Shown here: in pieces, positions 6,245-16,100 of the stretch
How positions within the stretch are numbered: the stretch's first letter is position 1
How the letters are laid out: each line of letters begins with the position of its first letter
Assembly: GCA_019057975.1 (NCBI GenBank)
Contig: JAHLWJ010000078.1
Coordinates: 1 to 16,126, forward strand
Length of the DNA stretch: 16,126 nucleotides
Direction of reading: 5' to 3'
From: Promethearchaeota archaeon
GTDB taxonomy: Archaea; Asgardarchaeota; Lokiarchaeia; Sigynarchaeales; SOKP01
Position numbers and translations under genes: made by a program
The notes under the pieces: model-generated
What the model saw: the letters and a program-made list of their open reading frames with translations, nothing else
What the model was told of the DNA's origin: nothing
The model's database searches: none

Positions 6245-6625
6245 ATGGTACAAAACACAGAGAAAGAAAAGAGGCATCAATTAAAAGTCATTGTTAATCT
6301 TATTCTTGATTCAGAGAAATTAGACTTTCCTATTGATGATAATGGAATATTTATATGGGATCCTATTACTTGTATTAATGACTATATCAGTCATGGGCTT
6401 TTTAAGGGACATGATGCCTCTTATATGGATTATTTAGATCCTAGCGAATGTATACAATTCAAAGATTGGGATATAAAATATCCTTCTAAATTGAAAAAAG
6501 AATTAATGAAGATATATATCATGAACATATGGGAACATCCTGAGAGTAAAAGCGGAAAAAAATTACATAAGGATTTTGAATCATTGGAACAGGCATTAAA
6601 CACTATAACTAAAAATTTTGAATAA
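6245..6625 (+). CDS. Unknown protein (126 aa)
   Basis: AAGGTGA at 6232-6238 supports the ATG at 6245. The product has no recognised domain. It starts with a basic segment (EKEKRHQLK) and a hydrophobic helix (VIVNLILDS), followed by an aromatic and Asp-rich middle (FIWDPITCINDYISHGLFKG, then DASYMDYLDPSECIQF) and a helical C-terminus. It looks like a soluble acidic protein. The next gene lies 33 bases downstream on the same strand, so the two may be co-transcribed. No motif links either to the antiviral operon on the other strand. Confidence 0.78.
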   Translation: MVQNTEKEKRHQLKVIVNLILDSEKLDFPIDDNGIFIWDPITCINDYISHGLFKGHDASYMDYLDPSECIQFKDWDIKYPSKLKKELMKIYIMNIWEHPESKSGKKLHKDFESLEQALNTITKNFE

Positions 6626-6658
6626 TTTTAATATAATAATAAAGATAATGAAGTTGTT

Positions 6659-7258
6659 ATGCGATTTCCTCATTTAGAAGTTAAAAGAATGGAAGGAAAG
6701 AAGATTTTATATTGGCTTGTAGATCATCAAATGATTATAATTGATCCAGGAAGAAAAAATGGAAATATTCATTTCTATAAACATGTAAAAACAATAAATT
6801 CTTGCGGCTTAAGATCTGAATTAGAAAGATATTTACATGGAGAAGAATTATCAAATCCCAGCCATTTAATCATTCAAGAGATTATAGATGATATGCATAA
6901 TTTAAAAATGAGTATTTTCCAAGATAAGCTGATGCTTAAAGGATTATGGATTGAAACTTGTGGATATTTATTCCCTGATTTTATTGCTTGTGATGGAGGT
7001 GATCGGAATTACAACAGAAGTCCTGAGAGAAGATATATTTCTATAAAACAAAATATTGAGAAATTATCAGAAACAAATAAAAGAACGAAAGGTTCTTTAT
7101 GGAATGCATTTGCTAGTGAAAAATTTTTTAAAATCGTCCAGACCACTCAATTTAGTAATATTTCTGCATTTAAAGCGTATTATAATGACGAAGAAATAAG
7201 TGTAATGGAATTCAGAGATAAATGGGAAAGAAAAGTAAAAGAACTTATAGAGGCATAA
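6659..7258 (+). CDS. Unknown protein (199 aa)
   Basis: No family is recognised. The N-terminal 50 residues look like beta strands (KILYWLVDHQMIIIDPGRKN), followed by helical segments, a Cys/Asp/Arg-rich patch (PDFIACDGGDRNYNRSPERR, about residues 116-135) and a helical C-terminus ending VMEFRDKWERKVKELIEA. No SD precedes the ATG at 6659. The in-frame ATG eleven codons later has none either, so the start is uncertain. It is probably in one unit with the preceding small gene and converges with the decayed zinc-finger gene. Confidence 0.78.
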   Translation: MRFPHLEVKRMEGKKILYWLVDHQMIIIDPGRKNGNIHFYKHVKTINSCGLRSELERYLHGEELSNPSHLIIQEIIDDMHNLKMSIFQDKLMLKGLWIETCGYLFPDFIACDGGDRNYNRSPERRYISIKQNIEKLSETNKRTKGSLWNAFASEKFFKIVQTTQFSNISAFKAYYNDEEISVMEFRDKWERKVKELIEA

Positions 7259-7263
7259 AAAAC

Positions 7264-7283
7264 TAATTCTTTCTTCTTTTTAA
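7264..7283 (+). terminator. T-rich tract after the 199-aa gene
   Basis: TTCTTTCTTCTTTTTAAA lies just after the stop at 7258 in the 33-base gap between convergent genes. Pyrimidine-rich tracts of this kind can end archaeal transcripts. No hairpin is seen. Confidence 0.35.
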
Positions 7284-7291
7284 AATCAATA

Positions 7292-7917
7292 TCACATATC
7301 TTGTAAAACAAATTTCGGTATCTCACTCATCTCCAAGTTTATTTTATGCTTGGAGGACAAATGATTTTTTAAACTCTGTTTATCCTTCGTGTTAAAAATA
7401 CATTCGGGACATTGATATTTTATAGCATTTTTATTATGCATGCTATTGAGATGTGTTTTTAATGTAGAAATTCTTTTGCTTTCATAATCACAGTGAGGAC
7501 ATTCATACCATTTCAAACCAATGTCATGCTTATTGGTCATATGTTGCTTAAGTGTGGAGTTTCTTTTTGGCTTTCTAATCACAGTGGGGGCACTTATGCC
7601 ATTCAACATCTATATCGTGAATGTCAGCTAAATGTTGTTTCAATCTCGATTTTTTTTCCTTTATAGTCACAATAAAGACATTCTTGTCATTTCACTTCTA
7701 TATTACGAATATTAGTTAGATGTTGTCTCAGTGTATCCCCTCTTTTAGCTCGATATTCACAATAAGGACATTCATACCATATAACATCAATATCATGAAC
7801 ATTTTTTAAATGACGATTAAGACCTCCTTTTGTTTTAAATTCTAAATCTCAATGAGTACAACTATAGTTTTTTAGATGAGGATTATGTTTATTATTGATA
7901 TATCGATTTCGCAGAAA
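7292..7917 (-). pseudogene. Decayed C2H2 zinc-finger array gene (about six fingers)
   Basis: Reading the - strand from about 7917 gives a continuous series of C2H2 fingers spaced at about 28 residues by linkers such as DIDVEWHK. The finger cores are CTH*DLEFKTKGGLNRH, CPYCEYRAKRGDTLRQH, CLYCDYKGKK/SRLKQH, CPHCD*/NSTLKQH, CPHCDYESKRISTLKTH and CPECIFNTKDKQSLKNH. The frame is broken by TGA at 7849-7851 (where Cys is expected), TGA at 7687-7689 (Trp expected), a frameshift at the eight-T run 7650-7657, TAG at 7575-7577 (Tyr expected) and another frameshift just after it. One finger has also lost a zinc His (IRN for IHN). Only the last two fingers remain in an open frame (7292-7609). Tandem C2H2 arrays are typical of eukaryotic DNA- or RNA-binding proteins and occur in some archaea and viruses. 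A surviving two-finger product cannot be excluded. Confidence 0.83.
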
Positions 7918-7956
7918 TATTTCAAGAAATTTTTCAAAAGGGGTTAGAAGAATAAA

Positions 7957-7976
7957 TGCTATTTATATTTTTACTG
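7957..7976 (-). promoter_or_regulatory. TATA-like element upstream of the zinc-finger pseudogene
   Basis: On the - strand the sequence AGTAAAAATATAAATAGC has the BRE/TATA look of an archaeal promoter. It lies about 40-60 bases before the first recognisable finger remnant, a plausible place for the lost gene start. No ATG was found in frame between the two. Confidence 0.3.
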
Positions 7977-8054
7977 CTTATTATTTGATTTAATACTTGT
8001 CGTTAAAAGGTTATTATTTGTATGGTAAATATATATTTAGAATCCTTTTTGTTT

Positions 8055-8315
8055 TTAATTCATTTCGTGCTTTATCAACTTTAGTTCGTTCAGACAGATT
8101 TTTTCAAGAATGTGGCCAGTAACATTATTCTTTTTGACACTCATAATTGTGAGAAGTTCTTGGTATGATACAGGATAAAAGTTATTGTTATCAATACCTA
8201 TATCATATTGATATCTGAAAAGATCGAGGGTTCCATGAGAATGACCATGTAATTGCCATGCATTATAGTTGCTTTTATTCCATACTCTCATCGCATAATG
8301 ACATAATGTTATTGA
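8055..8315 (-). pseudogene. C-terminal fragment of a calcineurin-like metallophosphoesterase
   Basis: The frame encodes LCHYAMRVWNKSNYNAWQLH then GHSHG, a spacer, DIGIDNNNFYPVSYQELL and a short tail. This is the C-terminal third of the small phage- and prokaryote-type metallophosphoesterases: the HYxxxxW block, the metal-binding GHSHG and the D.G.DNNNFYPVS block. The N-terminal half with DxH, GDxxD and GNHD, which carries the other metal ligands, is missing. From about 8315 upward the frame loses family similarity and is taken over by the HNH-like gene on the + strand. With half the active site gone it cannot be a working phosphoesterase. The abrupt loss points to deletion or recombination. 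Confidence 0.78.
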
Positions 8316-8698
8316 TTGACTTTCTATTAGATTCTGATAAATTAATGACGAAATCAGTTGAGTTATTAATAGAAAAATCTCCAATTAAAATTGTTGGTCA
8401 TTCAAAAGAAGAATTTGATAGTTTATATCTGAAACAAGAATTTATGGGTACTCCAATTGAACAATATAAAGGTTCCATGTTTAATCATTATGATTCTAAG
8501 GAATGGGGTTTTAGAAGTGCTGAAATTTTAAAGAGAGACAAAGATTTATGTCATATATGTTTAGTAAAGGGCATTAAAAAGGCAGCAAATACAGTAGCTC
8601 ATAGAAGAAGTAGTTGGAAATATCCTGAGATGTGGTTACATCCTACAATTTTATATGCAACATGCGAAGCCTGTGAAAAAGAAAGACATAATCGTTAA
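8306..8698 (+). CDS. HNH-nuclease-like protein, possibly 5'-truncated
   Basis: The frame is open from 8258, but its first part is antisense to the phosphoesterase remnant. The ATG at 8306 (MLLIDFLLDSDKL) is the first start near the apparent junction, with ATG 8345 as an alternative, and none has an SD. The C-terminal 50 residues look like a small zinc-stabilised HNH fold: CHIC, then NTVAHRRSSW, then HPTILYATCEACEKERHNR. The paired CxxC motifs and the His after the first pair fit HNH. The usual Asp-His is Ala-His and the Asn is His, so catalysis is doubtful. It may be the surviving 3' end of a longer gene. The gene converges with the viperin gene 47 bases away. Confidence 0.55.
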   Translation: MLLIDFLLDSDKLMTKSVELLIEKSPIKIVGHSKEEFDSLYLKQEFMGTPIEQYKGSMFNHYDSKEWGFRSAEILKRDKDLCHICLVKGIKKAANTVAHRRSSWKYPEMWLHPTILYATCEACEKERHNR

Positions 8699-8699
8699 G

Positions 8700-8711
8700 T
8701 CAAAAAATAAC
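8700..8711 (-). terminator. T-run downstream of the viperin gene
   Basis: Read on the - strand, GGTTATTTTTTGAC lies about 35-45 bases after the viperin stop in the gap between convergent genes. It is a plausible U-tract end for the antiviral operon. No hairpin precedes it. Confidence 0.3.
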
Positions 8712-8745
8712 CTAAAACTCGTTGTAATTATAAAATATTTCGTTT

Positions 8746-9606
8746 TCATTGCTTTAATTTAAAATAATCTCCCTTTCTAAATTTAAATTTATTTTGATTA
8801 AATTCTAATCTATTAAAATTCTCTAATGCTCCAAATTTTAGAATAGATTCACTATAATGATGATAATTATATGAATCTTGAAAAAAACACCCATCGGGAG
8901 TTATCATACAGTATGAATCCATTATCATATCAGATGTTTCCCAGACAGGATTTAAGCTAGAATGTCTATGTATAAAAGATTTGAATTGCCAAGAATCTAA
9001 TTTTCCGAATTCTTTGAAGAAATCATCATTAATTCCATAAATCGGATGCACTTCCAATATTTTCCATCTAAAAGGAGTTAATTGAAGAATAATTTCTCTT
9101 AGATCGTCATTCCAATTTAAAGGCGTAATCGTTGTATTAATTTTAAGATAAATATTAAAATTTTTGATTAAATTAACTCGATTTTTTATAAGATTGATGT
9201 GAGAATATGAATTATTTGAGCTATTATACTTTTTTAAACATCTCCCTAATTTATTTTCAATCTTATCAGAACTCGAATCAATACTCAGACCGATAATATC
9301 TAGAGATTTACCACACTTACTTAAAAATTTTTTATCAATTCTGGTTCCATTTGAAATTACTGAAACAAATAACTCTAAGTCTTTTGAATAGTTGATTAGT
9401 TCTGGCAAATGTTTAATTAAGGTTGGTTCTCCTCCTGCGAAGTTAATTTTTTCACATCCATTTTCAGCTAAGATATTAATTAATCTGAGGGACTCTTTTA
9501 GTGATAATTCTTTATTATGGTTTTGATATCGAGCAAAACAAAATTTACAGCAATAATTGCATCTTTCAGTTATGTGATAATTGATTGATTCAGGTAATCT
9601 GTCCAT
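8746..9606 (-). CDS. Prokaryotic viperin (radical SAM ddhNTP synthase)
   Basis: Viperins use a [4Fe-4S] cluster and SAM to convert nucleoside triphosphates into 3'-deoxy-3',4'-didehydro forms that end viral RNA chains. The 286-residue product has the cluster motif CNYCCKFC (Cys16, 20, 23), KINFAGGEP (53-61), SVISNGTRI (82-90), LSIDS (107-111), KIN (155-157), FRWKI (179-183) and MDSYCMITPDG (229-239). The RWK and MDSY blocks follow vertebrate viperin closely and separate it from other radical SAM enzymes. There is no N-terminal amphipathic helix, as expected for microbial forms. The ATG at 9606 is chosen over one 20 codons upstream because GGAGGTG (9615-9621) precedes it with eight bases between. 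It is the last gene of the operon, five bases after the NYN gene. No nucleotide kinase lies beside it. Which NTP it uses cannot be read from the sequence. Confidence 0.92.
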   Translation of the reverse strand: MDRLPESINYHITERCNYCCKFCFARYQNHNKELSLKESLRLINILAENGCEKINFAGGEPTLIKHLPELINYSKDLELFVSVISNGTRIDKKFLSKCGKSLDIIGLSIDSSSDKIENKLGRCLKKYNSSNNSYSHINLIKNRVNLIKNFNIYLKINTTITPLNWNDDLREIILQLTPFRWKILEVHPIYGINDDFFKEFGKLDSWQFKSFIHRHSSLNPVWETSDMIMDSYCMITPDGCFFQDSYNYHHYSESILKFGALENFNRLEFNQNKFKFRKGDYFKLKQ

Positions 9607-9611
9607 TAGAT

Positions 9612-10151
9612 TTACACCTCCAAAATGTACGTTAATTGTAACAAAGATAAAGACATATCCCCACAAAATTCAGGAGAATTACTAATTAACTTGGTATAAT
9701 GGAGATATTCTTTAATCTCTGGAACAATAAAGCGTTTCCCCCTAAAGCGACTCTCAAATCTCCATTTTATTTTCTCACATATTTTCGGAATTTTCGCTTT
9801 ATGATTGCGAAATTGGTCATTTGAGATGATTATTGTTTTAAGTGGGGCAATCTGTAAAAAATCTATGAGATATTCATCTGCTTCATGTCCTTTCTCGCAT
9901 TTTATTATTTTCCAAGAATTTATTTGTTTCCATAACCATTCTGGATTATCGATATATCTGGGCAAGCTATTATCGATAAATATGATAGGATTTATTATTC
10001 TATATTTTCTCTTTAAATCTTCACTATACTTCTGAACTGCTTGAAGTTTAACTTTTTCAGCTACTTTTTCTCCATTCCCATTCCTTCTTGTTATTTGGTT
10101 TGAACCATCGAATAAGACTAGTATTTGATCCATACAAACAGTAAGGATCAT
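9612..10151 (-). CDS. NYN/PIN-domain ribonuclease, Regnase (Zc3h12a)-like
   Basis: A 179-residue protein that is almost entirely one NYN/PIN nuclease domain. Acidic motifs fall in the expected order: LFDGSN (Asp15), a second strand FIDNS (Asp60), GHEADEYLIDFL (Asp92, Glu93) and IIISNDQFRNH (Asp112). The DGSN, [D/E][D/E] and SNDxxxxH layout and the later RFRGKRFIVPEI strand resemble the RNase domain of Regnase-1 and KHNYN, which cut RNA with Mg2+. No CCCH finger or KH domain is attached, so targeting must come from a partner. The ATG at 10151 lies 40 bases after the NACHT stop without an SD, and ATG 10133 is an alternative. The SD of viperin lies in its last codons, so the two are translationally coupled. 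It could be a toxin-like effector or a processing RNase. Confidence 0.88.
   Translation of the reverse strand: MILTVCMDQILVLFDGSNQITRRNGNGEKVAEKVKLQAVQKYSEDLKRKYRIINPIIFIDNSLPRYIDNPEWLWKQINSWKIIKCEKGHEADEYLIDFLQIAPLKTIIISNDQFRNHKAKIPKICEKIKWRFESRFRGKRFIVPEIKEYLHYTKLISNSPEFCGDMSLSLLQLTYILEV
9615..9622 (-). promoter_or_regulatory. Shine-Dalgarno of the viperin gene
   Basis: TGGAGGTG on the - strand lies within the last codons of the NYN gene, eight bases before the ATG at 9606. It settles the viperin start and indicates coupled translation of the two genes. Confidence 0.8.
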
Positions 10152-10191
10152 ACATTAATAAAAGAAGGAAAGGCATTCACATGTATTTTTT

Positions 10192-13100
10192 TTAGAACTC
10201 GTCATCCTTGATTTCTGGAAACGTATTCCGGTAACCTTCAAAATATGTATTAATTTCATTTACAAGATCTGAAATTATTAGGTATTTCCATGCATGTCTT
10301 CGAGCTTTGTCTCTTAAATGTGTTGGAATAAATTCAATCTGATTTGGAAAGAAGATTTCCTTGATTATGATTGGATCTAAGGTTTCTTTTATCCATTCAG
10401 AAGGAATATTTTTAGGACAATTATTATACCACTCTAACAAATTGTTATACTGAATACCATCAAAAATAAGACGTTTGATATATTCCTCTAAATTACCAAT
10501 AAAATAATTGAAGTTATTGCTAAGATAATAATAATCATAATCATCCACTTCTCTTTTTACGAGACGTTTATACTCTGTTTTATCATATAATAAATAAACT
10601 AAGAACCAGAAGATTTGCTTTTGATGTTTTCGAGAAATTTTTGGAGCTTTTTCATCATAATAATCATCCCAACTATCTATGTGAAATGTAGGTATGATAA
10701 ACCTTAATATATTTTCTGTTTCTGAATATAAGCCTTTTGCTTTGATAAATTCTATAATTTCATCGGGATTAATCGTCTCATTTTTTATACCATTAATAAT
10801 ATTTTTTACTTCTTGGTCTTTTATACTTGAGAAATTGTAATAATCATCTCTTGGGGTTGATTGATCCTTATAATCAGGCATTTCATCTATAATTTCTTTT
10901 GATTTTCGAAAATAATTCAAAATATGAAAAATCTTGGAATCTCTATAGGAATAAAATGAATAATCGTTCTCACTCTGTTTTTCACGAACACTATTAATTT
11001 TTTCTACGTAAAATTGTTTTAATTCTTTAAATTCTTGAAGTTCAATCAACTTTTTTTCATCTAACAAATAGGTCATCCTTGCATATTTTGATATCTTTAA
11101 ATTTTTTAAATCTTTAATAATGTGATCATACCTTTCGTTTGAATAATCACTAAGTAGATCATTCAAATAATCTTCATTCGGGATTTCATAGTATAATAGA
11201 CTAAGTAATAATGAATAATTTCTAAGAATATTAAGTTCAAATAAAGACTCATTTTCAAAGATATCTTCAAATCTAAATTCTTTTTTAGGTAGATTCAAAG
11301 GTTCTCCTTTATAGATCCCCTTTTCTCTTTTGATAGATCTAATTTTACTTTTAATTTCCCAATCAAGCTCCTCCTGACATTCCGCCAAAAATTCTTTTAT
11401 GATTGGTATTATTATGGGGGAAAAATTTGAATATAAAAGCAAAACTAATTTATGTTTGAATGACCAATCCGTTTTTATAATTAATACTAAAGCTTCTTCA
11501 ATTTCACTCTTTTTAAACGTTAATAGCTCTTTAAGTAGCTGATTATATACTTCTGCTCTTGTTCCATAATAGAATCTACCAAATTGGCATAAGATTAGAT
11601 ATATTTTAGCTATTGGATTTTTTATGAATGGATATAATTTTTTGGGAAGATCTATGGTAAGATTCCAAAATATTTTATAGGATGGATGAACCTCTTGAGG
11701 TACTAATGGGTATATATAATATTTCTCCCATAAATCCCTTAAAACTAATAGGGGCTTTGAAGGATCTTCTAAAAACAGAGCAAGTTCTGATAATTTTATA
11801 GAATATTTTTGCAAAGCTGATAAAAAGTCTTTACTTTTTTCTTTAACTATTTCTGTTTCTTTTAGCTCTTCAATATATCTTTCATAAACCTCTTTATCAT
11901 AATTAGATTGAAGCTCTTCCCAATCTAACTTGTCTTTTAATTTTTCATTAACAAACTCAAAAGGTAATAAATGAATAATATTCTTTACTTCATCTTTATT
12001 GTCCTTACCATTGATATCTAAATATTCAACATATTCCGGTCTTCTGCGCGAACTCCACCATCTCCCTCCGATCCAATAATCACCATATTTCTTCCAAATT
12101 TTATCATATAAATATTTGTAATCCTTAATATCTCTAAAAAGAATCTTGAAGTCTTTAAAATCAACTTTTTTGCTGATTAATTCATCAATCCATTCTAATC
12201 TAATTTCAGGGCTAATATCTTGAAATTCTTCAAATGCGTGAATTACAAATTTAGGTAAATGTATTAAATTTTCTTCAGGAATAATCTCATCATTATCATA
12301 ATCATCAATTTGGATTTCTTCGCTCAAGAAATAATCAGAAACTAGTTTAAAAAAATGCTTTGCAACATTTTCCATGATATCTGGGAAATCATTCTCAATT
12401 ACATCAAAAATAGCATTTAATTGGATGAGTTCGGGATGATCTTTATCTTCATGGAGAATATAAGATCCTCCTAATCGAGTCACTGTGCCCCAAGTGTCCT
12501 TGTGTTCCTTGAAAAACTCAAATACTTTTCTTAAGTATCGTTCAATATCATAGTAGTTCTTTGGTTTATTTTTATCCCACCAAGTCTTCTGAAACTCCAA
12601 TAAATAATTATTTATGTCTGATAAAAATTCTACAAGTTTTTTATAGTAAGACCTATCCATATAAGGATGATTTCTAAAAATGTTTTCTGAGAAGGAAAAT
12701 AAGAGCTCAAAACCGCACCTAGATAAATGATGTTCTATTTCCTCATCAGAAAAGGATTCACTTTCTTTTATCAATGTAAAATAGAAATATTTTCTAGTTT
12801 TTAATGCATAATCAAATAACAAATTATAATCCCCTAAATATCCATAATCCATATCATTGAGAGCTTTGTTTTGATTTCTATAATTTAAAAAAAGCAAGCA
12901 ATTAAACATAAATCCATATTCTTTTGGATTCTCTTCAGGATTTAGATATTTTTCATCTTCTAATTTTTTACTTAGATCGAATTTCTCATTCCGATATATA
13001 CTGCTTAGGATGGATATTTGTCGATCATCCAGTTCTATCTCAAAAAAGATCTTAACCATTTCATATTTTTGCTTTAATGCGATGGCAGAATTTTTATAAT

Positions 13101-16100
13101 ATTTAATCCATTTAGTAAATAAGTCCTTTGGTATCTTTTCTATTTCTTTAATTTTCTCAATTAACACCCTAATTAATTGATCTAAATGATCCTTATCATT
13201 ACTTTTTAAAAATCGATCAGATTCTTCTAAAGCACGATTAGGATTATCGTCAATTAATATTTTCAGCAATGAATTTTTAATGAATTTATCCTGTGTTGAT
13301 TCATATTTTTTTATGATTAACTCTTCATTTAAGCTGATTTGGTACTCTTTACTTCTCTTAAAACCATCATATACTTTTGCGTACCATGGTATTAAATAAA
13401 TATTATCTGATTCAAAAATTTGAATAATTAGTTTAGGAAGATCCTCTTTCTTATAATAAAAGCGATTTGCAGAATGATCTAAATTATTGTGAAAGAATTC
13501 CATTAAATAATCATCTGCTAATTCCAAATATCTTATCTCTTCTCTGGATTTCACATCAAAGTCTTCAAGATCCAGAAGTTTTGTAATAAGTGTAAAGTAC
13601 TCTGGAGGATTGTGATTTTCTTGTGGTTCACCCATTTCATATTCTTTTGAAATCTCGTCTAAAAAAGAACCCCATACTTTAGTTGGTCTATTAACTTTAT
13701 ACTCCCGAAATAAATCTAATAAACTCCATTTTTTCTCTAAATCATTGTTTTTAATTGCTTTCTGAAATTCAAATTGAAACCCTTTCATAATATAATTACC
13801 GTATTCTAAAGATTCCCAATTCCATGGAAAGGATACATTTCCATAATTATATGGAATATTTAAGGCGGGTAAAATGACGTTAGACTGTAGATATAAATAA
13901 TTTGGAAAATCCTTTTCATTTCGAATTCCTATTTCTTTTATTTTAGGATTATTAATATCTCTTAAGAAAAACTCTTGTAAAAAATCCTCGATTTCCCAAT
14001 TGGGGATTGGCTCTACTGGAGAATCTTTAAGAAACCGGTTATAAATATATTTTGCTAAAAAATATCCTAAAAAATGAGGATCAAGTAAACGGGCATAATT
14101 CTGGAGCCCTTCATAATAAGGTCGAATAAATCGCTTAAGAATCGGATTGTTTATTGTAGCATCAAAATATCTAATTGATTTAATATGCTCAGATTTAACA
14201 CTAGAATAGGCAATCTGAGGTAAAACCTCAAATAATGAATAATTTACTTGGTCATTACCGTATAAATAACCATCAACATATTGCATAAGAAAAAATCTAT
14301 TCTTATCAGAATTACGAGGGATTTTTATTTTTTCTAAATAACTTCTAATATCTTCATCATTTCTAATGCTTTTATAATCCCCAGAATCAAGGTGTTCCGA
14401 GAGTACTTGATAATACACCCACCTTTCATACATCTGGGATTTATATTTTGGTATCTCCATTTTAGGAAATATCCCTAAAATATAAAGGTCTAAAGGAGTT
14501 AAATATCCATGAAATCGTTCTGCTACAATTTCAAAATCTTTTTCTGAATTAAATTTATCAGAAACTATTTGGAGATAATTAAAAGCAGTATCTTTCTCGG
14601 GTAGTTTCAAATTTAAGAAATAATTCTTTTTTTCTAAACTCTCACCCAAATAATGCTTATAAATCGATATTATTGAATTTTCCACATATCTAGTAGAAAT
14701 AATAATTTTTATCCAATCACTTTTCGAAGATCTTACATCTTTAAGCTCTGTCTTAAGTTGGTTTTTAAGAATAGTAATCAATAAATTTTTAATAATTTGT
14801 TTGAGATTCTCCAGGGCCTCGTCCCAACCATCAAATATTAGAAGAATAGGATATTTATTTAGTACCGAATTAAAAAAATTAATCGTATAATTATTATAAT
14901 TATATTCTGAAAGAATTCCCCTCAGTAAAACATTATTTATAAACTTTAGACTATTTTTAGTGGAGATATATCGGTTAAACTCTTCTAAATCAACAACTTC
15001 ACTTTTGTTATAATAGAGTATGTTGTTCTTTATTTCAAAATTTTTTATTGAAAAGAACATTGGAATGATTCTAAAATCGGATTCATTATAGATTTTATTG
15101 AAAATATCTAAACCCAGTTGATATAGTAAAATAGTTTTTCCATAACCTGCAGGCGCCTGGAGTACTAATAAATTTTGTTGAAATTGCTTCAATTTATCAT
15201 CCGATCTATCAAAATGCTCGTAGAGATTTTCAATACAATAATTTTCAAAATTATTTGCCCATTCAAGAAGACTTAATCCTCTTCGGTCATATTTACAATC
15301 AATTTTATATATCCAATCAATATCTTCTATAATATCTTTGTAATAATAGATTTTATTACCTGATTTCGTAAGTCTCACGTCTAGTTTATCTAAATTATTG
15401 ATTAGAGAGTTTTTCAATCGGCTTAAGAGTGTATTTGTCACTATTTTAAATTCTTTAGGATATAATTCAGGATGATCTTTCAAGAATTCTATGATCTCTA
15501 AGAATTTATTTGTAAATTGATAATCTCCTTTATTATCTTCAACAACAAACCAGTTGAATAAATCTTTTATTGACAGATCATGTTTAATAATTTGAAGGCT
15601 TTTTTCGTTAAGTTCTAAATTAAGGAGATTCCAAATACCTTTAACTCCTATTTTTTCCTCTAACAACTTAAAATATAAGAATTTAGCACATATTTCTCCA
15701 ATCTCAGTAAGTATTTTATTTTTCCATTCTTTTCTAAAAAGAATTTCTTCTCCGATCATTTTATTCATTTCTGAACGTGCTGCTTGATATCCTGTTCTAT
15801 CACCAGGATCTAAAAGTTTTACAGTTCCCCCTATTTTAGTTATAGCAATATTAAAGCGTTTAATTAAACTATTTTTTTCAGTTTCAAATAAAGCATTTCT
15901 ATACATACTGGCATCATTTGGAAAGTCATCATCTCCTTTATAAAAATACCATTGTAAAATAAACATTTTCTTAGTAAAGCTCTGCCTCTTATCAACATCT
16001 ATTATATGTTCTATTAGCTTTAATTTATCTTGATTAAGATCTCTTGAAATTGCTTTTAAAAAATTATCTAATTGTACTCTATCAAAATTTTCAATAGAAG

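Noticed and set aside
7575..7851. Recoding of TGA/TAG (selenocysteine, Trp or pyrrolysine) in the zinc-finger gene
   Set aside because: The stops replace three different expected residues and occur with frameshifts and a lost His, and other genes in the window end in TGA and TAA, so decay is simpler.
6285..8350. Similarity between IVNLILDSEKL in the 126-aa protein and LIDFLLDSDKL at the start of the HNH-like protein
   Set aside because: The match is about eleven hydrophobic/acidic residues, does not extend on either side, and the DNA does not align well, so a gene-fragment duplication is not supported.
9805..10035. Open + strand frame inside the NYN RNase gene
   Set aside because: It is complementary to the catalytic part of the NYN domain and has no independent support.
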